DNA of 64,000 bases from CAYNRE01 sp964399535. Lineage in GTDB: Bacteria > Planctomycetota > Planctomycetia > Pirellulales > CAYNRE01. The DNA lies in contig CAYNRE010000005.1 of NCBI GenBank assembly GCA_964399535.1, forward strand, positions 434,001-498,000, read 5' to 3'. The notes beneath the pieces were generated by a model. The model was not told the origin of the DNA. It did no database searches and worked only from the letters and a program-made list of their open reading frames with translations. The position numbers and the translations under genes are program-made. Below, piece by piece: positions 1-9,819 of this stretch; position 1 is the stretch's first letter; each line of letters opens with the position of its first letter.

Positions 1-662
1 AGCTCGACGCTGGCCGCACCGTCGAGCGTTGGGACCACCTGAGCCAGCAGGCGGTCGACGCCATTCGCTCGCCCCGGGCCCGCCAGGCCTTTCGCCTGGA
101 TGAAGAAACCCCGGAAGTTCGCGATCGCTATGGGCGAAACCGATTCGGCCAAAGCGTGTTGTTAGCCCGCCGCCTGGTCGAGGCCGGCGTCGCGCTGGTG
201 CAAGTGAACTGGACCCGGGCTAAAGACGACGCCGACGTGAACCCGGTTTGGGATACCCATACCGAGAACGCCAAGCGGCTGAAGACGGCCCTGATGCCGC
301 CGATGGACCTGGCCTACTCGGCCCTGCTCGAAGACCTGGCCCAACGCGGCCTGCTCGAGGAAACCCTGGTGGTTTGGATGGGCGAGTTCGGCCGCTCGCC
401 GCGAATCAACCCGCTGGGGGGGCGCGACCACTGGGGTTCGGTGTTCTCGGCCGCCCTGGCGGGCGGCGGCATCCAAGGGGGCCGGGTCTGGGGCGAATCG
501 GACAAACTCGGCGGGCAACCGCAGTCCGGTCGCGTGGAGCCGCAGGACTTGCACGCCACGATCTATCACTGCCTGGGAATCGACCCAGCCGCCGAGGTGC
601 ACGACACCTTGGGGCGGCCCATTCCGGTGAGCCGGGGCCGCGTGATCAGCGAGCTTTTCTAG
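1..662 (+). CDS. DUF1501 family protein, C-terminal part (5' truncated by window)
   Basis: The frame is open from base 3 to the TAG at 660-662, giving 219 visible residues; the start lies outside the window. The visible part has the hallmarks of the planctomycete DUF1501 family (alkaline phosphatase/sulfatase superfamily, usually about 430-480 residues and often exported by Tat): WMGEFGRSPRIN, then GGRDHWG, AGGGIQGG and a final segment with GIDP...LGRPIPV. In this family the conserved Glu, Arg, Asp and His of these blocks correspond to metal-site regions of sulfatase-like folds, but the substrate is unknown. DUF1501 genes usually follow a DUF1549/DUF1553 cytochrome-like gene; that partner would be upstream, outside the window. 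The family call is firm and the function is not known. Confidence 0.9.
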   Translation, partial: LDAGRTVERWDHLSQQAVDAIRSPRARQAFRLDEETPEVRDRYGRNRFGQSVLLARRLVEAGVALVQVNWTRAKDDADVNPVWDTHTENAKRLKTALMPPMDLAYSALLEDLAQRGLLEETLVVWMGEFGRSPRINPLGGRDHWGSVFSAALAGGGIQGGRVWGESDKLGGQPQSGRVEPQDLHATIYHCLGIDPAAEVHDTLGRPIPVSRGRVISELF

Positions 663-1058
663 GCGTCTTCTGATTCAACGCCCCCCGCGTTGCACTCCAG
701 GCGAGGGCGCCCCGGGCACTTCGGGCTTCCACTCGGCCGGCTCTCAGACCCAACGCTTGGTCGCCGGGCTGGCGCGAGGCCGTGGGCGGCTGCCAGCCCT
801 GGGGGGGACCGTTTGACGCCCCGCCCGCGGCACGGTTAGATAGCTTCTGGGATGGGTTGGGGGTAGATCTGCGGGCCGAAAGCTTGGCTTCCGCGCGGCG
901 TTGCCGTGCGCACTAGGCGAATAGCAAGGCCGGTTTCGACCCAGGCATGCGTTCAACGCATGTTGCTCGGTAGCACGCGCACTTTGGCCAGCGATGCGCG
1001 CGTACCGTCCCCACGGACGAGCTAGGGGGGCGTCAGCAAGGGCGAACGAGGTTTGCCG
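663..1058. other. Intergenic region with a 17-bp dyad
   Basis: No coding sequence with plausible codon use is seen here. The notable element is a perfect inverted repeat at 946-962 (8-bp arms, one central base). A smaller 5-bp hairpin lies at 1006-1019. Both sit upstream of the SGNH-like gene whose ribosome binding site is GAGG at 1048-1051, so this is the likely promoter region of that gene. Confidence 0.4.
946..962. promoter_or_regulatory. Perfect palindrome, possible operator
   Basis: The arms CATGCGTT and AACGCATG are separated by one C. The dyad lies 97 bases upstream of the ATG at 1059. It could be a binding site for a dimeric regulator or a short hairpin in the leader RNA. No second copy was noticed in the window, so the regulator is unknown. 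Confidence 0.25.
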
Positions 1059-2237
1059 ATGCGCGCATCGAACGGCATGGATTGCGTGAGACCGCCGAGG
1101 GGTCGTACCGCCTATGGGCCATCACGCGCCGATCTCGCTGGCCTGCTGTTCCAGTTCCTCTCCTGGTCGGCATCCGGGCTACTGGTCGTCGCAGGGCTGC
1201 TGCCCTGGCTGCCTCTGCCCGTTCCGTTGGGGCTGATCGACGACCGAGTCTTCCTGGTGGCGGGCGTTTTCCTGGCGGCCTGCGCGCTGTTTGCCTCCTG
1301 GCTCACTTTCCGATGGCGATTGGCGATCGGGGTGCTGATCGCTTCTAGCGCGCTGGGTCTGGGGCTGCTTGTTTCTTTGCCGGCCGAGTACGGCTTCGTG
1401 GCCCTCAGCAGGCAGCAGCCCTATCAATTGACCATGCCGTATCCCAATTCCAGGGCTTACCATCGGCATCGCCCCGATTTTTCGGTTTGGTATCGCTTCG
1501 ACCATGAAGGCTGGCGCTCGCCGCCGGCTCCCGCGTCGTCACGAGGCTGGGTGCTGTTCCTGGGCTGCTCGTTCACCTTCGGTCACGGCGTGTCCGACGA
1601 CGAAACGTATGTCGCCTGCCTGGCCCGCGATGCCTGGCCTGACTACCAGCTCCGTTCGAAGGCCTATGGCGGCTCGGGCACCGTGCTGGCGCACCGCATT
1701 CTTGTCGACGAGTTGGCCCGGGCCGACCGCCCAGCGGCGGTCGTATACGGCTGGATCGAGGATCATCGCCGTCGAAACTTTCGCCAGCGTCCCGAGGGAG
1801 ACTGGCTCGGCCGGCTCGCTCCCCGGTTGGAGCACTCGCCCGAGGCGGAAGAATTGCGGGCCCTCAAAGACCAGTGGCTCGCTCAAGACCCGCAGTCCGA
1901 AGTGGAGATCGACGATCCGCTTAGCGGCGCGATCTCGCAAGCCCTGATTGGCGATATGGCCCGCCGCTGCCGTGAAGCCGGGGTAGCATTTTACTGGGTT
2001 GCCCTGCCCAAGGGGCCGTTTGCTCCCGCGGTCGGGGAACTGCCCGATTTGGCCCCCCCGAGCGGCGTGGAGCTGATCGATGTGCGCGGGGTCAGCCAGA
2101 GCTACTTTCCCCACGATCCGCATCCCACCCCGGCCTGGCACGCCGCCGTGGCGCGGGCCATCGCTGACGATCCGCGCACGAATTGGCTCCGCAAGGCTCC
2201 TCGCGCAGCGCGTGTGGCGGCCGCCCTACGACCGTAA
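1059..2237 (+). CDS. Membrane protein with SGNH/GDSL-like hydrolase domain
   Basis: A 392-residue protein. The ATG at 1059 is preceded by GAGG with a 7-nt spacer, which favours it over the TTG two codons upstream. The N-terminal third has about three hydrophobic segments (residues ~25-115) and should anchor the protein in the membrane. The rest looks like an SGNH hydrolase: LFLGCSFTFGHG supplies the block-I Ser in a GCS variant of GDS, and near the C-terminus HDPHPTPAWHAA matches the block-V Asp-x-x-His pattern. Such proteins remove or add acyl or acetyl groups on surface glycans or lipids; the substrate cannot be read here. Similar membrane SGNH proteins occur in planctomycete polysaccharide loci. 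Catalytic activity is inferred from the motifs only. Confidence 0.65.
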   Translation: MRASNGMDCVRPPRGRTAYGPSRADLAGLLFQFLSWSASGLLVVAGLLPWLPLPVPLGLIDDRVFLVAGVFLAACALFASWLTFRWRLAIGVLIASSALGLGLLVSLPAEYGFVALSRQQPYQLTMPYPNSRAYHRHRPDFSVWYRFDHEGWRSPPAPASSRGWVLFLGCSFTFGHGVSDDETYVACLARDAWPDYQLRSKAYGGSGTVLAHRILVDELARADRPAAVVYGWIEDHRRRNFRQRPEGDWLGRLAPRLEHSPEAEELRALKDQWLAQDPQSEVEIDDPLSGAISQALIGDMARRCREAGVAFYWVALPKGPFAPAVGELPDLAPPSGVELIDVRGVSQSYFPHDPHPTPAWHAAVARAIADDPRTNWLRKAPRAARVAAALRP

Positions 2238-2390
2238 CGGCGGGCGAAGACGGCGCGACGATTGCACGCCGGGATCGAGCGTCGATTCTTGGCAGGGGCC
2301 GCCCGCGGTTCTATCATCCGGGTAAGCAGGTTCGGCCGCTGCGCGACGCAGCCGGCCTGAGCCCCTGACTGCCCGTGGCGGAGCGACCAG

Positions 2391-5300
2391 TTGCGCGGGA
2401 TGGGAGCCATTACCCGAACGATTCTCGTCGGCCTGACACTGTGCGTGGCCGGCAGTGCCGTGGCTGCGCCTCCGGCGGCCGCGACGATCGATCCGCCGCC
2501 GTCGCGATTCTCCTCCGGCAATGAGGCGCCCCCCCCACCGGTTGAGTTCCAAGCGATCGTCGAGGCTGCGCGAGCGAGCCGGCACCCGTTCTTCGGCATG
2601 CAGCAGCTTGCCGACTTGTCCGCGAAGCTGACTGAGCCCGATCTCGGATCTGGGCAGCGCGTGGAGATACTCACCGAACTATCCGGCGAGCAACTGCGGC
2701 TGGGGCAGGTCGAGGCGGCCATCGCCACGGCCGATCAGGCGCTATCACTGGCCGCGCAAGCCCGATCGAACCCAATCCGGGTGTCGATGGCCCGGATGGC
2801 GCGGGCCCTGGCCTATTTGCGGCTGGCCGAGCAACAGAACTGCGTGGACCTGCATTGTCAGGATAGTTGCCTGTTTCCCATCCGTGGCGGTGGAGTTCAT
2901 CAGGCCAAGGCGGCGGCCGAGCAGGCCTGGCACGACTTGCTCGACTATTTGCGCGAAGGGGGAACGGAGCGCCAGCAGGCCCAGTGGCTGCTCAACGTGG
3001 TGGCGATGACCTTGGGCCGCTATCCCGCCGAGGTGCCGGCGGAACACCTGCTTATGCCGGAGCTGTTCGAATCGGCGATCGACATCGGGCGGTTTGTCGA
3101 CATCGCGCCGCTGGTCGGGCTGAACCGAATGGGCCTGGCCGGTGGCGTGGCCGTGGCCGATTTCGACCGCGATGGACTGTTGGACCTGGCCGCCTCGGAC
3201 ATGGACGTGGCCGGTCCGCTGGCCCTGTTTCGCAATTCGGGAACTGGCCCCTTCGAGGACCTCGCCCCGGGAGCGGGGCTCGATACCCAATGGGGTGGGC
3301 TCCAAGTGCAGGCGGTCGATTACAACAACGATGGCTGGATGGACCTTTGCCTTCCGCGGGGTGGTTGGCAGCTCTTTTTCAGCCCTGCCCGGCTTTCTCT
3401 GCTGGAGAACCGCGGCGATGGCAGCTTCGCGGATGTGACCCACCAGGCCGGCCTGGCCGAACCCGCCTTTCCCAGGCAAACCTCGGTATGGCTCGACTAC
3501 GACAACGATGGCGACCTCGACGTTTACCTGGGCAACGAGTCGCTGGCTGAATTGGGCCAGGTGCTGACAGACGTCTACCGAGGTGGCGATTACCCCTGCC
3601 AGCTCATGCGCAACAATGGCGACGGTACCTTTACCGACGTGGCGCCGCAGGCCGGCGTGACCAACGACCGTTTCACCAAAGGGGCCGCGGCCGGCGACTA
3701 CGACAACGACGGCGACCCGGATCTGTACGTGGCCAATCGCTATTCCGACGACCCGCGCAACGGGTTTAATCGCCTTTATCGCAACAACGGCGACGGAACC
3801 TTCACCGATGTCGCCCAAGAAATGGGTGTGGTCGACCCACCCCGGGCATTCGCTTGTTGGTTTTGGGATTACGACAACGACGGCTGGCTCGACCTCTGGG
3901 TCGGCTCGTTCGATAATGATTCGTCTGAAGTCATGCTGGGCGAGCTGATCGCCGACTATCGCGGCGCGGCGCCGAACCGGGCCCGAACCGGCCGTTTGTA
4001 CCGCAACCTGGCGGGGCGCACCTTCCAGGATGTTACGGTCGAAACCGGGCTGGATCACCCCTGGATGGTGATGGGCGCCACGTTCGGCGACGCCAATGGC
4101 GACGGCTTTCTCGACATGTACTTGGGCACCGGCACGCCCGAGTACGCGGTGATCGTGCCCAATCAGCTCTTGATCAACGATCAGGGCAAGCGCTTTCTGA
4201 ACGCCACCACCTCGGCCGGAGTGGGCCATTTGCAGAAAGGCCACGGCGTGGCCTTCGCCGATTTCGACAACGACGGCGACCAGGACCTGTATGCCGACCT
4301 GGGTGGGGCCTTCACGGGCGACTTCTTCAGCAACTCGCTCTTCGTGAACCCAGGCCACGGCAACGCCTACCTGTACCTGGAGTTGACCGGCGTGCAGTCG
4401 AACCGGCAGGCGGTCGGTGCCCGGGTGCGAGTGCGGGTCGACGCGGGGAACGGCATCCGCGATCTTCACCGAGCGGTGGGCTCGACCAGCAGTTTCGGCA
4501 GCACGCCGCCCCGGCTCGAGGTGAGCCTGGGCCAGGCTCAGCGCATTGTCGAGGTGGAAGTGGTCTGGCCGCGTTCCGGCATCCGCTCGCTGTACCGCGA
4601 ACCGCCCCTGAATAGCTGCCTGGCGATCGAGGAGGGCGCCCCCCATTGGAAAGTGGTCCCCCTGCGCAAGGTGCGGTTCCCCGTTCCGGTCCCTGCGTCC
4701 ACCTCGGGGCACCAACACGGCCACCTGGCTGACGCGGCCGAACGCCCCCGCGACTCGGTCGCCGCCGATGGCCCCGGCACGGGTCGACCCGCTGCCTCCG
4801 ACCCCGTTACCGAACATCCTTCCGGCCATGCAGCAGCGGCCCCCCCCGCTTCAACGAGCCCACTGCCCAACGAGCGCCGGTCGACTGTGGTGGTGACCCC
4901 GCCATCGGTCGGGCCGGCCACCGCGCCGGCTTCCGCCGCGGTGAGCCCCCCCGCGGAAACTCCGGCGGTCGAGGACACCGCGGTCGAAGACACCGCGGCC
5001 CGCGAGGCAATCGACCGGTTTACCGACCTGGAACAGACCTCGCTCACGCTAACCCATCAGCTCAAGTCGCTCGCCAGCGACCTGATGAACCTGGGCCTGC
5101 CGTTGGCTTCACGCGACAAAGAGTTCGCCCCGGAAGTCGAGTTGGTCGACCTGGCGCCGGATGCCCCGCGCCACCAAAGCAAGAACCTGCCCCAGATTGG
5201 CACCCGGGTCTTCGACTGGCTCCTAGCCGCGCCGCGGACCGAGGCGGGCCCTCGGTGGCAGCTTTGGCAGCCGCTGTTGGCCGAGGTGGACTATTTCGAC

Positions 5301-7559
5301 TTCGCCAAATTCTCGCTGGTGCGGAACGATTTTTTGGGACCGGACCGCGATCGAATGACGACCGACGTGGCCTTTGAAGGCCTGGCCAAAACCCGCTCGA
5401 TGCTCTGGCAATGGATCAAGGCGAACCTGGTTCTCGAGTGGCGCAACTTCCAGCCCGACGATCCGGCCGACCCCCAGTGGCGCATCACCGCCTTTCGCAC
5501 CCGCGACTTGCACACGTACGAATCGCCCCGCCGATTGTTCGACGAGGCCAGCGGTCGGCTGGTGTCCGACGCGGTCACCCGGGCGCGGCTGAAAACCTCG
5601 ATTAAAGAGCGGCAGATTGTCCAGGCCCTGACCACCAAAGATTTCGTGCCCCCCAATCCGTACTGGGAATGGCACACGTTCGACCGGCACCCGAGCGTGG
5701 CCGTGGTCGACGTGAACCGGGACGGGTTCGACGACTTGTATGTAACCGACGAATTCGGCGCCAACGTGCTGTTGGTTCACCAGGCCGACGGCACGTTTCG
5801 CGACGAGGCCTCGGACTACGGCCTGGCCTTCGACGGCGGCACGAACGCGGCCCTGTTCGCCGATTTCGACAACGACGGCGACGCCGACTTGCTCCTGGGG
5901 CGCAGCCTGGAGCCCAGCCTGTACCTGGTGCGCGAGGGAGACCGGTTTGTCGATCGCACCGAGGCTTTGGTCGGCGGGCCGCTGCCGGCCCTGGTCTCGT
6001 CGATTGCCGCGGCCGACGTGAACGGCGACGGCTTGCTCGACGCCTATCTTTCGACCTACGCCGCCTCGATTCTCAACCGGCAGCGCGACGAGCGCCCCGC
6101 CGGCTCGGCCATGCTCGACGAGTTCCTGCCCCCCCACGCCGCCGCCCGGCTGGGCCGGCTGGTGCATGAATCGTACGACGAATTTCAAGACCGGCCGGGT
6201 CCGCCCAATTGGTTGCTCTTGGGCGCGGGCGAGGGGCGCTTGCGGCCGGCCGCCGACTCGGAGGCGGTCGAGGTTTGGCGCAACACCTATCAAACCGTGC
6301 TGGCCGACTACGACAGTGACGGCGACTCGGACCTGTACGTGGTGAACGATTTCGGTCCCAACAATCTTTTCCAGAACGACGGCACCGGAGGGTTTCGCGA
6401 CGTTACGGCCGAAACCGATACGGCCGATATCGGCTTTGGAATGGGGGCTAGCTTCGGCGACTACGACCGCGACGGCGACCAGGACCTGTACATCTCGAAC
6501 ATGTTCAGCAAAGCGGGCCAGCGAATCACCACGAACCTGGCGCCGCTGGTCAATCCGAACCTACGGAAAATGGCCGGCGGCAACTCGCTCCTGCGCAACA
6601 GCGCCGGCCGGTTTACCAAGGTCTCGGGACTGGAACCCCCCGCCCTCTTGGTCGAAAAATCGGGCTGGTCGTGGGGAGGTCAGTTTCTCGACGTCGACAA
6701 CGACGGCTACCTCGACCTGTTCGCCACGAGCGGCTACTACAGCGCCCCGGCCGAGGTTTCCATCGAGCTCGACTTGTGAAGCTATTACTGGGCCACGGTC
6801 GTGCGCCAAGACAAGCAGGTCGACTCGAAACTCTCTCGCGACGAAACCGTCTGGTGGAAGAACTACCAGAACTGGCGGGAAAGCTCCGACCCCTGGAAGC
6901 AGCGAATCTACAGCGCGGGCGATGGCGCGTTTTCGCTCTCGGGGGGCGAACGCGATCATCTGTTTCTTAACCTGCACGGTGAACAATTCGCCGACGTGGC
7001 GGGCGTCTCGGGGCTCGATTCGCCCAGCGACGGCCGTGGGCTCGCCCGCTGGGACCTGGACCGCGATGGCCGCCAGGACCTGGCGGTCGTCAATTCCAAC
7101 GCCCCTTGGGTGAGCTTGTTTCACAACCAGGTCGCCCCTGCTTCCGCGGCGGGAATGATCGCCGTGCGGCTGGTCGGCGGCAATCAAACCGCCCGGCCCG
7201 ATCCGGCCTGGTCCAACCGCGACGGCATTGGAGCCCTGGTACGCGTGCTTGTCGGCGGCCAGTGGACCATCGGCGAGTTGCGAGCCGGCGAAGGCTTCGC
7301 CGCCCAGAATAGCGCCACGCTCATCTTCGGGTTGGGCCCGCTGGCCCGGGCCGACGCGGTCGAAGTTCGCTGGCCTTCGGGCCGCCTGCAGCGAATCGCC
7401 GGTGTCGCCGAAGGAACCCTACTCACCCTCTACGAGCGGCCCGACTCGGCGCCCGGCGGACGCGGTTTCGAGCGAACGAACTACCGGCCCGGCGCTCTGG
7501 GTACGGCGAGCCTGGCCCCGCGGCGATCGGAAAACCCGATCAACCCGGTCGATCCGTAG
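2391..7559 (+). CDS. Giant secreted CRTAC1-like protein, two VCBS/FG-GAP + UnbV modules, probable selenoprotein (UGA = Sec)
   Basis: One frame of 1723 codons, crossed by a single TGA at codon 1463 (6777-6779); downstream the same frame continues with matching domains to a TAG. TTG 2391 has GGAG 7 nt upstream; ATG 2400 is an alternative. Layout: signal peptide (about 1-30), helical N-domain with an amphipathic repeat, seven VCBS/FG-GAP Ca-binding repeats (for example DYDNDGDLDVYLG) at about 240-650, a first ASPIC/UnbV domain (~660-745), a Pro/Ala linker (~760-870), a linker domain, six more VCBS repeats (~1100-1460), then after the TGA another repeat (DLDRDGRQDLAV) and a second UnbV domain. 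Stopping at the TGA would remove the second UnbV domain. The residues around it read ELDL-U-SYYWATVV. A bSECIS-like hairpin follows. CRTAC1-like proteins are extracellular, with binding or structural roles. Less likely explanations are a sequence error or recent pseudogene. Confidence 0.75.
6777..6807 (+). promoter_or_regulatory. In-frame UGA with bSECIS-like stem-loop
   Basis: UGA occupies 6777-6779. After 11 nt comes GGCCACGGUCGUGCGCC (6791-6807). It folds as GGC/GCC, one bulged C (6804), CAC/GUG, and a four-base apical loop GGUC. The minimal E. coli fdhF SECIS has the same 11-nt offset, the same 17-nt length, two 3-bp helices with one bulge, and the same GGUC loop (its bulge is on the 5' side). 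The apical G lies 17 nt after the UGA, inside the usual bacterial window. This supports SelB-dependent Sec insertion. Confidence 0.75.
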
Positions 7560-7560
7560 C

Positions 7561-7602
7561 AAGCCCGGGCAAGCCGCTTCCAAAGCGCGGACTCCCGGGC
7601 TT
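7561..7602. terminator. Stem-loop between convergent genes
   Basis: AAGCCCGGG (7561-7569) is perfectly complementary to CCCGGGCTT (7594-7602), and an inner CCGCTT/AAGCG pairing lies between them. It begins two bases after the TAG of the selenoprotein gene and faces the end of the convergent gene at 7624. There is no T-tract on either side, so it is a terminator-like or RNA-stabilising structure rather than a textbook Rho-independent terminator. Confidence 0.45.
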
Positions 7603-7623
7603 AAGCGACGGCGATTCCGCAAA

Positions 7624-8184
7624 TCAAGGGCTGCCGGTCGCGGTTCTGACCGGGGCCGCCGCTGGCGGCAGCAACCGCCGACCGGTTTCGTCCCAAAGCT
7701 CGATGCGGTCCAGTTCAACCGCGGCCGGGCTGCTCCCCAGGTCGAAAGCCAGCCAGAGATCGTCGTCGCTGGCCGGGCTGTCGAACGCCACTTGCAGCTC
7801 GACCCAAGCCGGGCCGATGCTGGCCCAGGTTCGCTGTACCCAGGGCTGAAACGGCGGATGAGCGTCGCCCACCCAGAGATAGATCGTGCGAGCCTCGTGG
7901 GCTCGGGCTCGACACGAAAGCCGGTAGCGCCGGCCCGCCTCGAGCCGCAGGTGGCGGCGCACCCGAATTTGGCCTGGGTCGTCGTGCGCCAAACGAACGA
8001 TGTTTACGCGCCAAGGGCCGCCGTCGCGTGCTCCGCCAATCAGCTCGGCTTGGCAGCCGTCCCAGGCCAGAAGCCGCCAGCGGGGCTCGGCGGGCAGGGC
8101 CCGCAAGGGCTTCACCAGGGGCCAAAGGGCATAGAAGACCAGGCCCGCCGCCAAGAGTGCTGAAGGCCAAGATTCCCTTCGCAT
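7624..8184 (-). CDS. Membrane-anchored protein with one carbohydrate-binding-like jelly-roll module
   Basis: 186 residues. The first ~30 residues contain one hydrophobic segment (LLAAGLVFYALW), which serves as membrane anchor or uncleaved signal. The remainder is a single beta-sandwich module of the kind found repeatedly in this window: YRLSCRARAH...TIYLWVGDAHPPFQPW, then a WVELQVAF strand, then LWLAFDLG and VELDRIELWD. This pattern resembles CBM4_9/galactose-binding-like modules. It is the last gene of a minus-strand group (jelly-roll-thioredoxin protein, sugar amidotransferase-like enzyme, acyl carrier protein, this one) and starts 30 nt after the acyl carrier protein stop. Sugar binding is inferred from fold resemblance; no catalytic residues are visible. 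Confidence 0.55.
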   Translation of the reverse strand: MRRESWPSALLAAGLVFYALWPLVKPLRALPAEPRWRLLAWDGCQAELIGGARDGGPWRVNIVRLAHDDPGQIRVRRHLRLEAGRRYRLSCRARAHEARTIYLWVGDAHPPFQPWVQRTWASIGPAWVELQVAFDSPASDDDLWLAFDLGSSPAAVELDRIELWDETGRRLLPPAAAPVRTATGSP

Positions 8185-8214
8185 GCCAGACCGTCCAGCG
8201 CACTTGGTAAGCGG

Positions 8215-8574
8215 TTAAGAGCTACGTGGTGCGCCGTCCGCCTCGGGCGGCGCGAACTGGGCCAGGCGGCGGGCCAACTCGATTACCGAAGGGTATTCCA
8301 GCAACTCGGTGGCGGGCAAGCTCCGTCCCAGGTCGATTTCCAGTCGCCGCGCCACCTCGACCAATTGGGCCGAGGTAATCCCCAGTTCGAAGAACCCTCG
8401 ACGCCGGTCGATTGCCTGGCCGGCAGACAACTCCAGCACGGCGCCCAGGTGCAGTTCGATCCGCTCACTCCACAGGGCCAGCAGCCGCGGACCGGCGCAG
8501 CCGGCCCAGCGCTGTCGAAACGGCTCAGTCGCCTGGCCGGTCGCCTCTTGCGGGGCGGGTGGGTTAGCGTCCAT
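8215..8574 (-). CDS. Acyl carrier protein / phosphopantetheine-binding protein
   Basis: A 119-residue free-standing carrier domain. The attachment motif FFELGITSAQLVEVARRLE gives the Ser that would carry 4'-phosphopantetheine (GxxS context), followed by helix III residues ATELLEYPSVIELARRL typical of non-ribosomal/polyketide carrier domains rather than of the fatty-acid AcpP (which has LGADSLD). About 30 N-terminal residues before the four-helix core are Pro/Gln-rich. ATG 8574 lies 9 nt after the stop of the sugar-amidotransferase-like gene, implying co-transcription. A free carrier protein beside such an enzyme suggests a carrier-tethered acyl or aminoacyl intermediate, perhaps loaded by an adenylating enzyme such as the acyl-CoA synthetase at 14.5 kb (inference). 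Confidence 0.8.
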   Translation of the reverse strand: MDANPPAPQEATGQATEPFRQRWAGCAGPRLLALWSERIELHLGAVLELSAGQAIDRRRGFFELGITSAQLVEVARRLEIDLGRSLPATELLEYPSVIELARRLAQFAPPEADGAPRSS

Positions 8575-8583
8575 GGCATCGGC

Positions 8584-9771
8584 TCACAGTTCGAAATACT
8601 TTTCATAGGCGTGCGGCGGCAAGATGTTCGCCCGGCAAAGCCACTTAATCGGCCAGCGCAAGGCGCGGAGCAGCGGGTAATAAGTGGCATAATCGCGAAA
8701 GGTCTTGGGCGGAGCATCGAGAATGGCCTGCCACTGCTCGGGCGAAATGCCTTGCTTGCGCAGGGCGTACTCGACTAATTCCGGCCGCTCGATGGCCGGG
8801 GTCTCGGCCAATTGCTGCAGGGCCTCGTCGCGCGAAATCACCCCCTCGCGAACCAGGGCCGCCAGTTCGATCTGTCGCCAGTCGATACCGAACTTGTGCC
8901 GGGCATACCAGCACTGCAAACCGAAGATCTCGTTGTCGAAGTGCCAGCCGCCGGTCGATTGCCAGCCATACTCGCGCTTCAGCAGGTCGTCGACGGCGCT
9001 ACTGGAGTCGTCATAATAGTTGGTGATGGTGAGCACCCGAATCCGCTTGATGAGCATCCAGTAGGCAAAATCGTGCAGATCCGGGTTATGGAATTTGGGC
9101 AGCGGCCGGGTGGAGAACTGGCCGATCAGGCTGCGGACGTAGCGCGCGTCGCAGTAGTTCCACGCGAGCGGGTTGATGCCCTCGGTGCGGTACGAGTGGC
9201 TGTGGATGATCCAGTGCACCCCTTCGGCGGCGGCCGTGCGGTACAGGGCGCTCACAATGCCCACGTCGTCGGTCAGGTCGATATAGGGCACCGAAGCCCG
9301 GATGGTGCAATTGGTCAACTCCCGCGACTCGGCCCAGTCGGCGATTACCGAATGCAGGTCGACCTGGAGCCTGCCGCACAAGTTCTTGATGTTGGCCTTG
9401 GCAACGGCCGAATCCCAGCCGTTGTCGAAGTGCACGGCCAGCGGGCGCAGCCCCAGCCGTACGGTTTGCACCAAGCAATACGAGGTATCGCGCCCGCCGC
9501 TGAGCCCCACCACGCAGTCGTAGCGCCGCCCTCTGCCGCTGGCGCGAATGCGCTCGGCCAGGCGCTGTAGAATGGCCTCGCCTTCGGGTCCCACGGGCAG
9601 CAAGCGCCGCAGCCGGTCGTGAATATGGCAATGATTGCAGACGCCGGCCGCGTCGAAGCGCGCGCCGGGCACACGGTCGTCGATCACACAGCGCCGGCAT
9701 AGCCGGCGATCCGGGTCGGCGATCCGCCGGGGCCGCAGGTCGTAGTGACAGCCAAGCTCGAGCGTGGTCAT
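8584..9771 (-). CDS. N-acetyl sugar amidotransferase family protein (WbpG/PseA-like)
   Basis: 395 residues. It begins at ATG 9771, with GAGGG just upstream; a TTG one codon earlier is less likely. The N-terminus has two Cys pairs, CRRC and CNHC, spaced like the zinc site of WbpG/PseA-type enzymes. The ATP-pyrophosphatase P-loop follows as VGLSGGRDTSYCL, then AVHFDNGWDSAVAKANI and further conserved blocks (NCTIRASVPYIDLTDD; HSHSYRTEGINP). In LPS O-antigen and pseudaminic/legionaminic pathways these enzymes adenylate a sugar acetamido group and convert it to an acetamidino group, usually with ammonia from HisH/HisF-like partners. No such partner gene is in the window. The family is clear; the exact substrate is not. 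Confidence 0.8.
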   Translation of the reverse strand: MTTLELGCHYDLRPRRIADPDRRLCRRCVIDDRVPGARFDAAGVCNHCHIHDRLRRLLPVGPEGEAILQRLAERIRASGRGRRYDCVVGLSGGRDTSYCLVQTVRLGLRPLAVHFDNGWDSAVAKANIKNLCGRLQVDLHSVIADWAESRELTNCTIRASVPYIDLTDDVGIVSALYRTAAAEGVHWIIHSHSYRTEGINPLAWNYCDARYVRSLIGQFSTRPLPKFHNPDLHDFAYWMLIKRIRVLTITNYYDDSSSAVDDLLKREYGWQSTGGWHFDNEIFGLQCWYARHKFGIDWRQIELAALVREGVISRDEALQQLAETPAIERPELVEYALRKQGISPEQWQAILDAPPKTFRDYATYYPLLRALRWPIKWLCRANILPPHAYEKYFEL

Positions 9772-9819
9772 CAACCCTCGCCGCGCCGCCGATTCGACGG
9801 ATCGGCCACCGCGCCTCTA

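Noticed and set aside
2745..4829. Long open frame on the minus strand opposite the first VCBS region
   Set aside because: It is the complement of the GAC-rich repeat codons; its product is Val/Gly/His-rich with no domain, and the plus-strand frame has clear VCBS domains.
6777..6779. TGA read as Trp or Gly through a changed genetic code
   Set aside because: Many genes here end in TGA (for example at 17094-17096, 26977-26979 and 29143-29145), so the codon is a normal stop in this genome.
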